Shown: positions 16,849-24,547 of the stretch, in pieces
How positions within the stretch are numbered: the stretch's first letter is position 1
Layout of the letters: each line of letters begins with the position of its first letter
Assembly: GCA_031296915.1 (NCBI GenBank)
Contig: JAVDPC010000040.1
Span: forward strand, 1-41,674
Direction: 5' to 3'
DNA from: Cerasicoccus frondis
Lineage (GTDB): Bacteria; Verrucomicrobiota; Verrucomicrobiia; Opitutales; Cerasicoccaceae
DNA: 41,674 bases
Made by a program: the position numbers and the translations under genes
Notes under the pieces: model-generated
Database searches by the model: none
Told to the model about the DNA's origin: nothing
The model's input: the letters and a program-made list of their open reading frames with translations, nothing else

Positions 16849-17913
16849 ATGAGGCGAATAACGATACAGGATATTGCAGACAAAGCCGGTGTTTCCAAAA
16901 TGACCGTCTCGCTGGCGTTGCGCTATCAAGCTGGCGTCTCGGAGCGGACCCGGGAGCGGATTCTTAAGTTGGCCAAGGAGATGGGCTACCACCCCGACGC
17001 CATGCTGTCTTCGTTGTCGGCGTATCGGCGTAGCATCAAGCCCGTCAATTACACGGGGACGATTGCCTGGCTGACCATGGGGGAATCCCGGAATGCCTGG
17101 AAGCACGGCTGGCGTGGCATTCTGGAGATGTATGACGGGGCGCTGGAGCAGGCGGGCAAGCTCGGATACAAGCTCGAATCCTTTTGGCTGGATGAGCCCA
17201 ATATGACCCATGAGCGGCTTTCGGCGATTCTACGGTCGAGGAATATACAGGGGGTTGTCATCCTCGCGCATCCCGGCCCCGGGATTAAGCTGTATTTGAA
17301 CTGGCCTGCCTTGTCCTGTGTCTGCCTTTGTCATAGTTTGGCGGAGCCGCACTTGCATGCGCTGAATGATGATTCATTCTACGGCATGGCTTACGCGGTG
17401 CAACAACTGGCCGATCGGGGGTTTCGCCGGATTGGGCTGCATTTATCGGATGTCGCTCACGAGAGGGTGCTCTCTTCCTGGAAAGGCAGTTACTACACGA
17501 CGACCCGGGACTACGGTCTGATGGACCACGTGCCAATCCTGACGCTGGCGCGTGGGCAGAAGTCAGATTTTCTGAAATGGTATCATCAACACCAGCCCGA
17601 GGCAGTCGTCTCCTATGCTGCAGATGCATGTATCGAGTGGTTCAAGTCGGAGGGGATACAGGTTCCCCGGGACGTCAGCGTGGTGAGTATCGGTGTGGAA
17701 GGTGAGCCGGAAATCAGCGGCATCAAGCAAGCCTGCTTCGCCATCGGACAAGGCTCCGTGGACAAGCTGATTGGCATGATACGCAGCGGCGAGGTGGGGA
17801 TTCCGAAGGCTCCGATGAATATCCTCATTGAGGGCCACTGGAATGAGGGGAAGTCCATCGGATGGCCCAAAGGCAAAGAGGGAGCGCCTAGGGAAGCGTC
17901 GGGGCCAAAATAA
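16849..17913 (+). CDS. LacI/GalR family transcriptional regulator
   Basis: 354 residues from the ATG at 16849; a GTG at 16828 is possible. The helix-turn-helix is ITIQDIADKAGVSKMTVSLA, with the hinge helix near MLSSLSAYR. A periplasmic-binding-protein-like sensor domain follows to the C-terminus. The long MGYHPDAMLSSL linker and KLGYKLESFWLDEP segment are typical of regulators common in Opitutae. It probably senses a sugar or oligosaccharide and controls the divergent lyase and nearby units through sites A-E. The ligand is unknown. It is followed by a terminator, so it is monocistronic. Confidence 0.9.
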   Translation: MRRITIQDIADKAGVSKMTVSLALRYQAGVSERTRERILKLAKEMGYHPDAMLSSLSAYRRSIKPVNYTGTIAWLTMGESRNAWKHGWRGILEMYDGALEQAGKLGYKLESFWLDEPNMTHERLSAILRSRNIQGVVILAHPGPGIKLYLNWPALSCVCLCHSLAEPHLHALNDDSFYGMAYAVQQLADRGFRRIGLHLSDVAHERVLSSWKGSYYTTTRDYGLMDHVPILTLARGQKSDFLKWYHQHQPEAVVSYAADACIEWFKSEGIQVPRDVSVVSIGVEGEPEISGIKQACFAIGQGSVDKLIGMIRSGEVGIPKAPMNILIEGHWNEGKSIGWPKGKEGAPREASGPK

Positions 17914-17945
17914 AACCCGCAAACCTGAGCTTGCGGGTTTAAAAA
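17913..17945. terminator. Terminator between the LacI gene and tRNA-Asp
   Basis: AAACCCGCAA (17913-17922) pairs perfectly with TTGCGGGTTT (17931-17940) around an eight-base loop. It is A-rich on the left and T-ended on the right, so it can stop both the rightward regulator transcript and the leftward tRNA transcript. Confidence 0.8.
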
Positions 17946-18022
<77 letters not shown>

Positions 18023-18200
18023 TTAAAGTGGGAAAGACCGTGAAAGTATGCTACGAGGGCAATTCGTCAAGACGTATTTGGAATATTTTTTTGAAAAATT
18101 TGAGTGACCCCGTTTGTGACGATTTTTCAACGCTTTGGCGGTTTGACCGCAACGCGCTTGCCGATCGGCGCGGTAGTTGCTTAATGGCGGCAACATACCC

Positions 18201-19277
18201 ATGGAAGAAACCCAAGCGAATCAAGGCGCCGACAGGCGATTGGAGGAGTTGCGCAGCCAGCGTTTAGGCAAGCGCGGCAAATCTGGCGCTTTTCTGGCCG
18301 CCATTGTCATCCAGGTTTTGCTCGTGGCGCTGACGATTGGCGTGGTGGTCATTGCGCCAAAGCTTGCCGAGGATCCCGCCTTCATCGCCAAGAAGACGAT
18401 TTACCTGCCCCAGCGTGAACTGGAGCATCAGGCGGCGATTGCTGAGTTTCAATCTTCCGCCAGTGCGCCGTTGACGGTGGACAAGCTGACCACCGAGTCG
18501 CTGCTGTCCGATCCGCTGCCCGACATGCCGGCGCTGCCAACCACGGAGTTCGCCCCTTTTGAAAGTGAAAACCCGACGCCCAATGCCCAGGGCTTACTGC
18601 AAGGCTCAGGCTTGGGGGATGCGCTGGGCAGCTTGAATGCGGGTGTTTCCGAGGTGAATTATTTTGGCATTCGCGAGCAGGCCAGGCGCTATATTATCCT
18701 AATCGATACGTCGAACTCGATGTTTGAGCGCCAGCGAAAGGGAGAAATGTATCATTTCGATTTTTCCACGATCAAGGACGAGTCCGTCACGCTCATCAGT
18801 CGGCTCAATGCGAACACGCTGTTCAACGTCGTCATCTATGAAGGCGGCTCCATGGCCTGGAAGAGTTTTCTCGTGCCAGCGACGGTCGCCAATAAGAAGG
18901 ACGCCGAGGGGTGGGTGCGCAACATCGATGAACGTCCCAACGCCACCATTGGTTCGCGGCGGGGCGATGGCCCCAAACTCATGGAGGGGGGAGGGACCCG
19001 ACTGGACACCGGGCTCAAGCAGGCATTCAGTTTTGAGCCTGAAGTGATCTTCATTGTGACGGATGGCGAGATCAATCGCGGCAGCTCCGACAAGATATCT
19101 GAAGACGAGATACTCGACATCATCGACGGCTTGCAGGACACCTTGCCTGAAAAAGCGCGTATCCATGTCATCCAGTATGAAACCGCGATTGCCCGGGATA
19201 GCGAGATCGACACGATGCGGTCCATTGCTTCCAAGAATCGTGGGCGTTTTCGCAAGGTGAAGGCAAAAGAGTTGTAA
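18201..19277 (+). CDS. Membrane-anchored VWA domain protein
   Basis: 358 residues from the ATG at 18201. A charged N-terminus is followed by one membrane helix (about 29-52), a proline-rich linker and then a von Willebrand A domain. The MIDAS motif DTSNS (169-173) is intact, and VTDGEIN further on supplies a second metal-site region. It therefore binds a divalent metal and a protein partner on the periplasmic side. Similar TM-linker-VWA proteins in Verrucomicrobiota often go with ExbB/ExbD sets, but none is adjacent here. The partner is unknown. The next gene follows after 45 bases. Confidence 0.8.
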   Translation: MEETQANQGADRRLEELRSQRLGKRGKSGAFLAAIVIQVLLVALTIGVVVIAPKLAEDPAFIAKKTIYLPQRELEHQAAIAEFQSSASAPLTVDKLTTESLLSDPLPDMPALPTTEFAPFESENPTPNAQGLLQGSGLGDALGSLNAGVSEVNYFGIREQARRYIILIDTSNSMFERQRKGEMYHFDFSTIKDESVTLISRLNANTLFNVVIYEGGSMAWKSFLVPATVANKKDAEGWVRNIDERPNATIGSRRGDGPKLMEGGGTRLDTGLKQAFSFEPEVIFIVTDGEINRGSSDKISEDEILDIIDGLQDTLPEKARIHVIQYETAIARDSEIDTMRSIASKNRGRFRKVKAKEL

Positions 19278-19322
19278 TTTGGTGGATGTGGGCATAACTT
19301 GACCATCCCCCCCATTTATAAT

Positions 19323-19766
19323 ATGACTCCTACCGAACTGACCCATGCCTGGTTTCAGCGTGTCTGGAATGACCGCGACGAAGCCGCTATCTACGAATTA
19401 CTTGCCCCGGACACCGTTATTGAAGGGTTGAACCTGCCCGCGTCTGGTCCCGCTGGCTTCGTGCCGTTTTACCAAACCATTCTCAAGAACTTCCAAGGCC
19501 ACCACGTGGAGGTGCAGCAGGTTCTCGAGCAAGATGGGCTCGTGGTTGGACACGCAGTTTTTACTGGCATCCACTCCCTCACGCAGACCCCGGTGGCGAT
19601 TGAGTTCAGCCTCTCCGTGCGTTGGGAAAACGGAAAAATCGTTGAGGCAAAGAACGTCATCGACTACTTGCCCATGCTCAGCCAGCTTAAGCTTTTTAGT
19701 CAAGAGACCTTGGGAGAAGCCCTGGGGCTGCTCCCGCCAAAACCAAACAACGACCCAACTGCATGA
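19323..19766 (+). CDS. SnoaL/NTF2-like ester cyclase-type protein
   Basis: 147 residues. TPTELTHAWFQRVWNDRDEA and a FYQTILKNFQGHHVEVQQ segment fit the SnoaL-like branch of the NTF2 cone fold. It is cytoplasmic, without a signal peptide. The fold covers enzymes and ligand-binding proteins, so the substrate is unknown. The ATG at 19323 is chosen over an upstream TTG. Its stop overlaps the next start by four bases (ATGA), so it is translationally coupled to the DUF2059 gene. Confidence 0.75.
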   Translation: MTPTELTHAWFQRVWNDRDEAAIYELLAPDTVIEGLNLPASGPAGFVPFYQTILKNFQGHHVEVQQVLEQDGLVVGHAVFTGIHSLTQTPVAIEFSLSVRWENGKIVEAKNVIDYLPMLSQLKLFSQETLGEALGLLPPKPNNDPTA

Positions 19767-20278
19767 AGAAGTTTTTCCTTTTCCTGTTCGCCGCCTTATT
19801 TGCGACTGCGGCCTTTGCGGATGATGCTGGCAAGACAGCCATCGCGAAAGAACTCCTTGAGAAAATGAGTCCCAAGGCCACCGTGGTGGAGTCTTTCATG
19901 TCGGCTTACGAGCCCTACATGCAGCAGATACAGGCGATGGGCATTCCCGAGGAAGCCGTGAAAAAGATTCGCGCCGAGGGCTTGAAGCTGGCGAACCAGA
20001 TTGCGGTCGACCCCGAAATGATGGAAAAAATGGTCAAGCTCTACACGGACACTTTTACCGAACAGGAGCTCCAGGATATTTTCAATTTCTACCAGACGCC
20101 CACCGGTGAAAAAGCGCTGAAGCAGTTTCCCATCCTCTTCGAAAAAGGCGCGCTTATCGGCCAGGAAGTGGCCAACAAATACCTCCCAGAATTCCAGGTT
20201 AAGGTGCAGGAAATCATGGAAGAGGCGATGGATGTCGAATTGAGTGACGTCTCTGCCGACGACGCAAGCGGCATGTAA
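19763..20278 (+). CDS. Secreted DUF2059 domain protein
   Basis: 171 residues. Signal peptide 1-19 (MKKFFLFLF to AFA), then an all-helical domain. The stretch YTDTFTEQELQDIFNFYQTP followed by GEKALKQFP is the hallmark of DUF2059, a periplasmic family of unknown function. The acidic C-terminus is low-complexity. It is coupled by an ATGA overlap to the SnoaL-like gene and is the last gene of this run. Confidence 0.88.
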   Translation: MKKFFLFLFAALFATAAFADDAGKTAIAKELLEKMSPKATVVESFMSAYEPYMQQIQAMGIPEEAVKKIRAEGLKLANQIAVDPEMMEKMVKLYTDTFTEQELQDIFNFYQTPTGEKALKQFPILFEKGALIGQEVANKYLPEFQVKVQEIMEEAMDVELSDVSADDASGM

Positions 20279-20369
20279 CTTGCCTGCTCGCTCACACACA
20301 CCGTAGCATAGGCGTCCCGCCTGTGGGCTATTCCTTCATTTTGAAAAAATAGAATAGCGCACAGGGGTT

Positions 20370-20641
20370 TAGAGCACTTTTCATCTAGATTGGCCGAGTC
20401 AGGTGGGGTAGAGATTGGATGCAGCGCAAGGCGGCTTTGATTGAGCGGGCTGGAAGCCCGTGATTGAAATGCCAACGCCGCGAACTTTCAATCTGGCCCC
20501 AAGCCCTAAACCGAGTGCTTTTCCGCGCCAGCGTTGTTGGCTTTTCGCTCACAGGCTTCCAGCCTGCGACGCTCAAGCCGCCTTGCTGAACACGAAAAAT
20601 CACTGCGGCCTGATCGGACAATCTAGATGAAAAGTGCTCTA
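20370..20641. repeat. 272-bp imperfect palindrome with 28-bp terminal inverted repeats (MITE-like)
   Basis: The left end 20370-20397 and the right end 20614-20641 (reverse complement) match at 27 of 28 bases and begin TAGAGCACTTTTCATCTAG. Inside, the arms continue as imperfect complements with shared blocks CAAGGCGGCTT, GGCTGGAAGCC and GCCAAC. The ends begin and finish with TA, compatible with a TA target duplication. No coding capacity. Another copy of the right-end sequence begins at 41600. The 20279-20369 interval holds nothing else recognisable. Confidence 0.85.
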
Positions 20642-20657
20642 GCCTGTGGCCCAAGGC

Positions 20658-21959
20658 CTACTTCGCCATGGCGGCTTCGACTTCGTCGGCGGTCAGCGGC
20701 ACGCCAGCACACAGGTCGGTGTTGCCGTCTTTGCCAACGAGGAAGTTATTCTCCAGCCGGATGCCAATGCCCTCTTCGGTGATGTAGATGCCGGGCTCAA
20801 TCGTAAACACCATGCCTTCGGCGACGGCGGTATTGCTGGGGTAGACGTCGTGGACATCGAGCCCCAGCGAATGCGAAACGCCATGCATGAAATACCGACG
20901 CACCGGGTCCTGCGCGAGTGGCATATCGGCGGTGCGTGTTTTTAAATCGTCCTCGGTCAGCAGGCCGAGTTTCAGCAGTTCATCCGCCATGCAGTCATAC
21001 ACCGCGCGCGTGTAGTCCATGAGCTTCACGCCGGGGCGCAGCGTGGAATCGGCAAAGTGGAAGACGCGCAATACGGCGTCATAGACCGCGCGCTGGCGCT
21101 CAGTGAAGCGTCCATTGACCGGGAAGGTGCGCGTGAGGTCGGCGTTCCAGTTGCCCCATTCCGCGCCGATGTCCATCAGCAGCAAATCGCCGTCCTGGCA
21201 GCGTTGGTTGTTCTCAATGTAGTGCAGGCAGAGCGCATTGGCGCCGCTGGCGACGATGGGCGCGTAAGCAAAGCCACGCGAGCGCGAGCGCAGGAACTCA
21301 TGGGTAAACTCCGCCTCGATCTCCCATTCGCCCACGCCAGGCTCGATGAACTGCAGCACGCGGTCAAAGCCATCCTTGGTGATCGTGATGGCCTGGCGCA
21401 TCATGTCGATTTCCTCGGGCTGCTTGATGGCGCGCAATTGGGCCATGAGTGGGGCGAGGCGTCCATACTCATGCAGGGGGAATTTCGCTTTGCACGCGGC
21501 GATGAACCGGTCATTGCGCGTCTGGGTGACGGCCTCCGCGCGAGGGTGTTCGTTCGTTTCCAAGAAAAGCGCCTTGGCCTGGAAGGCGAGGCGATTGAGC
21601 TCGCCGTCGAACGCCGTGGTCAGCTTGACCGACTCAATGCCAGACAGCGCCTTGGCCTGCTCGATGGTGAGCTTTTCGCCTTCCCAAATGCGCAGGTGCT
21701 CGGTCGTCTCGCGGACAAACAAGATGGCGCGGTCTTTCTCATCTGCAGCGTCCGGGAATAGGATCAGCACCGTGTCTTCCTGATCGATCCCGGATAGGTA
21801 ATACAGGTTCGCGTTCTGCTTAAAGGGCATCACGCCGTCCGCGTTGGTCGGGAAAATATCGTTCGCGTGAATGACGACCATCGCGCCCGTCGGCAAGAGC
21901 TGGGCCAGGCGTTCGCGGTTGCGGACAAAGAGGGCTGCGGGTGCAGGATCGTAACGCAT
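20658..21959 (-). CDS. pepP: Xaa-Pro aminopeptidase (M24B)
   Basis: 433 residues from the ATG at 21959. An N-terminal AMP_N domain (about 1-130) is followed by a pita-bread M24 peptidase domain. All five metal ligands are visible: Asp263, Asp274 (eleven apart, as in PepP), His363 in MHGVSHSLGLDVHD, Glu388 in FTIEPGIY and Glu403 in RLENNF. It removes an N-terminal residue that precedes proline, using two Mn ions, in the cytoplasm. Length fits the family (about 440). It is a single gene beside the MITE-like element. Confidence 0.93.
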   Translation of the reverse strand: MRYDPAPAALFVRNRERLAQLLPTGAMVVIHANDIFPTNADGVMPFKQNANLYYLSGIDQEDTVLILFPDAADEKDRAILFVRETTEHLRIWEGEKLTIEQAKALSGIESVKLTTAFDGELNRLAFQAKALFLETNEHPRAEAVTQTRNDRFIAACKAKFPLHEYGRLAPLMAQLRAIKQPEEIDMMRQAITITKDGFDRVLQFIEPGVGEWEIEAEFTHEFLRSRSRGFAYAPIVASGANALCLHYIENNQRCQDGDLLLMDIGAEWGNWNADLTRTFPVNGRFTERQRAVYDAVLRVFHFADSTLRPGVKLMDYTRAVYDCMADELLKLGLLTEDDLKTRTADMPLAQDPVRRYFMHGVSHSLGLDVHDVYPSNTAVAEGMVFTIEPGIYITEEGIGIRLENNFLVGKDGNTDLCAGVPLTADEVEAAMAK

Positions 21960-22126
21960 GGGCCCAGTTAAATCTGGATGCCCGCCATTAGCCAAGTGCG
22001 AAACGCGGTTGGCTGCGTTCGGAGTATCCTCTGGTGGCTATTCAGAGTAGCCAAAAACCTCGTGCGGCCTTTGCCAAACAGCCGGGTAGGCTTCTGGCTC
22101 AACAATGGCGTCCTGTGCATTGCCCA

Positions 22127-22350
22127 AACCCACTGGTGTTTTTCATCAAAATCCACTGGGGCAAACTGCCAAAACCCACTAGTGTTTTCTGACAGAACCC
22201 ACCAGTGTTTTCCGGCGCAATGCCCCGGTGTTTTGCGCCACAACCAACCAGTGTTTTCCGACACAAAACACCTAAGGGTTCCGCCGCAACCAACCAGTGG
22301 GTTGCGGCAGAAAACACTGGTGGGTTTTACACTCAAAACACCAGTGGGTT
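22127..22350. repeat. Ten-unit, 23-bp-period semi-palindromic tandem repeat next to the CRISPR array
   Basis: Sixteen-base cores begin at 22127, 22150, 22173, 22196, 22219, 22242, 22265, 22288 and 22311 (exactly 23 apart) and at 22335 (24). Most read AACCCAC-NN-GTGTTTT; units at 22265, 22311 and 22335 are the reverse form (AAAACAC...GGGTT). The seven-base linkers vary. It fills most of the interval from pepP (21959) to repeat 1 (22397). The rest of that interval shows no gene and no convincing promoter. Frames through it are repetitive by-products. Confidence 0.85.
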
Positions 22351-22396
22351 ATTCGCATCGTTACCTATCCAAGGCGGCTCAACTAACGCAGGTCAC

Positions 22397-23287
22397 GCTT
22401 TGCCTTGAATCCAAAGCTTAATCGAGCAGACTAAGGGAAACGCGGTAGAGGGCGGGCCATTCGCTTTGCCTTGAATCCAAAGCTTAATCGAGCAGACTGG
22501 CATGTGCTTCGCTTCGCTCCGCAATAGGCTTTGCCTTGAATCCAAAGCTTAATCGAGCAGACTTGCTTTGGCTGAAGACATGGTGGGCGCAGGCTTTGCC
22601 TTGAATCCAAAGCTTAATCGAGCAGACTGGCGGCGCTTACATCCGCAACCGCACGGTAGCTTTGCCTTGAATCCAAAGCTTAATCGAGCAGACTTCAACC
22701 GCAAGACAACTCCCCCCAGGTTCTGCTTTGCCTTGAATCCAAAGCTTAATCGAGCAGACTCGAATCGCCAGGTGCTCTAGGGTGCTGACGCTTTGCCTTG
22801 AATCCAAAGCTTAATCGAGCAGACTGAGCCGTGGCGTCATTGACGATGCCCGCCGGCTTTGCCTTGAATCCAAAGCTTAATCGAGCAGACTCAACGTATT
22901 CCTGAACCCTATCTAAGTGCAGCTTTGCCTTGAATCCAAAGCTTAATCGAGCAGACTGGCCATGCTTCATGATGTCTCCGGGCCCGAGCTTTGCCTTGAA
23001 TCCAAAGCTTAATCGAGCAGACTTAGCTACACACTCATGATCAAATCACCCATGCTTTGCCTTGAATCCAAAGCTTAATCGAGCAGACTCTACTCCTATT
23101 CCTAACCCATAACAGTTCAGCTTTGCCTTGAATCCAAAGCTTAATCGAGCAGACTCGACGTCCACCAGCGGCGCCACGATCCGCTGCTTTGCCTTGAATC
23201 CAAAGCTTAATCGAGCAGACTCCAAGCAACGCGCGATAGTCGAACTCGAAAGCTTTGCCTTGAATCCAAAGCTTAATCGAGCAGACT
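22397..23287 (+). CRISPR. Type II-C CRISPR array, 14 repeats and 13 spacers
   Basis: Fourteen apparently identical 36-bp repeats begin GCTTTGCCTTGAATCC and end CTTAATCGAGCAGACT. Starts are 22397, 22463, 22528, 22593, 22659, 22725, 22790, 22856, 22922, 22988, 23054, 23120, 23186 and 23252. Ten spacers are 30 bp; spacers 2, 3 and 6 are 29 bp. No two spacers look alike. An internal GCTTTG/CAAAGC stem is present. Plus-strand transcription is inferred because the tracrRNA anti-repeat at 27856 pairs with the repeat's first 16 bases. Neither end repeat is degenerate. Confidence 0.98.
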
Positions 23288-23320
23288 GGAATTCTCCAGT
23301 CTGCTGATTAAGAAGGTTTT
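23272..23320. terminator. Array-end hairpin between convergent array and cas genes
   Basis: The last 16 bases of the final repeat plus GGA pair with TCCAGTCTGCT-GATTAAG (23295-23312). The stem is about 18 bp with a four-base ATTC loop and one bulged G. AAGGTTTT follows on the plus strand. It lies immediately before the cas2 stop codon, so it probably ends the array transcript and may also block cas read-through. Confidence 0.65.
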
Positions 23321-23633
23321 ACCAAAAAAGCGTTTGTTCCGGCATGTCTTCCGGAGCCTGTTTTTCGGCGGGTTTGCCGTAGATGACGAGGCTGCGTTGC
23401 CACTGCGCCTGAGTGACATACCAAGCACGGACGCTCCCGTTGGGCGGGATTTCCTGCTCCACGCGGCGCAGGTGGGTCTGCATCCGGGAGTGGGTGACCA
23501 TGGGCCTTGCATAGACCGAAAACTGTATCATCTGGAAGCCGTCTTTCAACAGGAATCGGCGGAAGTCCGTGTAGGCTTTGCGGGCTTCTTTCTCGGTGAC
23601 CGGCAGGTCGAAGGCGACGACTAGCCAGCCCAT
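23319..23633 (-). CDS. cas2: CRISPR-associated endoribonuclease Cas2
   Basis: 104 residues from the ATG at 23633. It starts MGWLVVAFDLPV, the first ferredoxin-like strand with the conserved Asp, followed by FRRFLLKDGFQMIQFSVYAR, typical of type II Cas2. It joins two Cas1 dimers in the spacer-integration complex. Its start overlaps the cas1 end by 13 bases. A GTG 21 bases upstream is an alternative start. It is the last gene of cas9-cas1-cas2; no csn2 or cas4 follows, which defines subtype II-C. Confidence 0.95.
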   Translation of the reverse strand: MGWLVVAFDLPVTEKEARKAYTDFRRFLLKDGFQMIQFSVYARPMVTHSRMQTHLRRVEQEIPPNGSVRAWYVTQAQWQRSLVIYGKPAEKQAPEDMPEQTLFW

Positions 23634-24541
23634 TTTGAATTTGAGGGAGTCCACGGTTTGTAATGGCGGGTTTGGCCGCTAAGCACGGCTTGACGGAAGC
23701 TGCGCACGACGGATTCCAGGCAGTTGCGAAAGTCCATCTCGATGCCCAGGTAGCCGATGCGCTCCAGGGTGAAATCGGTTACGTATCGGCGGAAGCGTCC
23801 GTCGACCCGGTAGTCATCAGGCGCGGCTTCTTCGGTGATCCAGCGCGCGACCCGCCAATCGACGCAGGGGCGAAACGGTTCCATCAAGTCGTAGGCAAGT
23901 GGGGTGGAGCGTTCGCGCACCTCATGGGAAATGCCGAGCGTTGGGTCGAGTCCGCAAGCAAACAGTTTCTGCAGAATGAGGGAGAGTAGTATCGCGTAGC
24001 CGAAGTTGAGCAAGTCGTTGGCGCCGCCCGCATCGCGGCTGCGTTTAAAATCGGTCAAGGTCAGGGCGTCGGCGTAAATACCCCAATAATAGCGAGCACA
24101 GGTGCTCTCTTTGCCCGGCGCTTTGCTGTTGGCGCGCTTCCGCAGGGTTTCCAGCTTGGCGTGATTCGGGTTCAGGTGCTCGGCGAGCGAGGCTTGGTTG
24201 GCGCATTTTGCGTCGATCGTTTTGCGCCAGAGCGTAGCGACCTTTTTCTTTTCGAGCGTGAGCGCCGCTTTGGTGAGCAAAGTGTCGGTCGAGCGATTGG
24301 CGGGCAGCAAGAGGCTGACTGGCTGGAAACGTTCGCAGATGACGAGCGCCACGCCGTGCTTGGCGGCTTCCATGAGGAGGTGGCTGTGTAATTGCGCCGA
24401 GAAGCTGGTAATCACGATGGCGGCAACATCCTCCAGTGGCGCCTGCTGTCGCCGACCGTCCTCACTCACACACGTCAACTGACCCTGCTTGCAACTGATG
24501 CTGCAACGCGGCGAGTCGATGTTGACGATGTGGTAGGACAT
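23621..24541 (-). CDS. cas1: CRISPR-associated integrase Cas1 (type II)
   Basis: 306 residues. The three metal ligands are visible: Glu145 in GKESTCARYYW, His206 in GISHEVRERS and Glu221 in YDLMEPFRP. The N-terminal beta domain and C-terminal helical domain have normal length for type II Cas1. It inserts new spacers at the leader end of the array with Cas2. It starts six bases after the cas9 stop and overlaps cas2, so the three genes form one operon. Confidence 0.97.
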   Translation of the reverse strand: MSYHIVNIDSPRCSISCKQGQLTCVSEDGRRQQAPLEDVAAIVITSFSAQLHSHLLMEAAKHGVALVICERFQPVSLLLPANRSTDTLLTKAALTLEKKKVATLWRKTIDAKCANQASLAEHLNPNHAKLETLRKRANSKAPGKESTCARYYWGIYADALTLTDFKRSRDAGGANDLLNFGYAILLSLILQKLFACGLDPTLGISHEVRERSTPLAYDLMEPFRPCVDWRVARWITEEAAPDDYRVDGRFRRYVTDFTLERIGYLGIEMDFRNCLESVVRSFRQAVLSGQTRHYKPWTPSNSKWAG

Positions 24542-24547
24542 ATTACG

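Noticed and set aside
21978..22421. 147-codon plus-strand frame and a 122-codon minus-strand frame through the 23-bp repeats
   Set aside because: Both arise from the repeat array, have repetitive composition, no domain and no ribosome-binding site.
23298..23312. Inverted repeat copy next to the array considered as the tracrRNA anti-repeat
   Set aside because: It pairs with the repeat's 3' end, not the 5' half kept in crRNA, and no downstream stem-terminator set follows. The site at 27856 fits much better.
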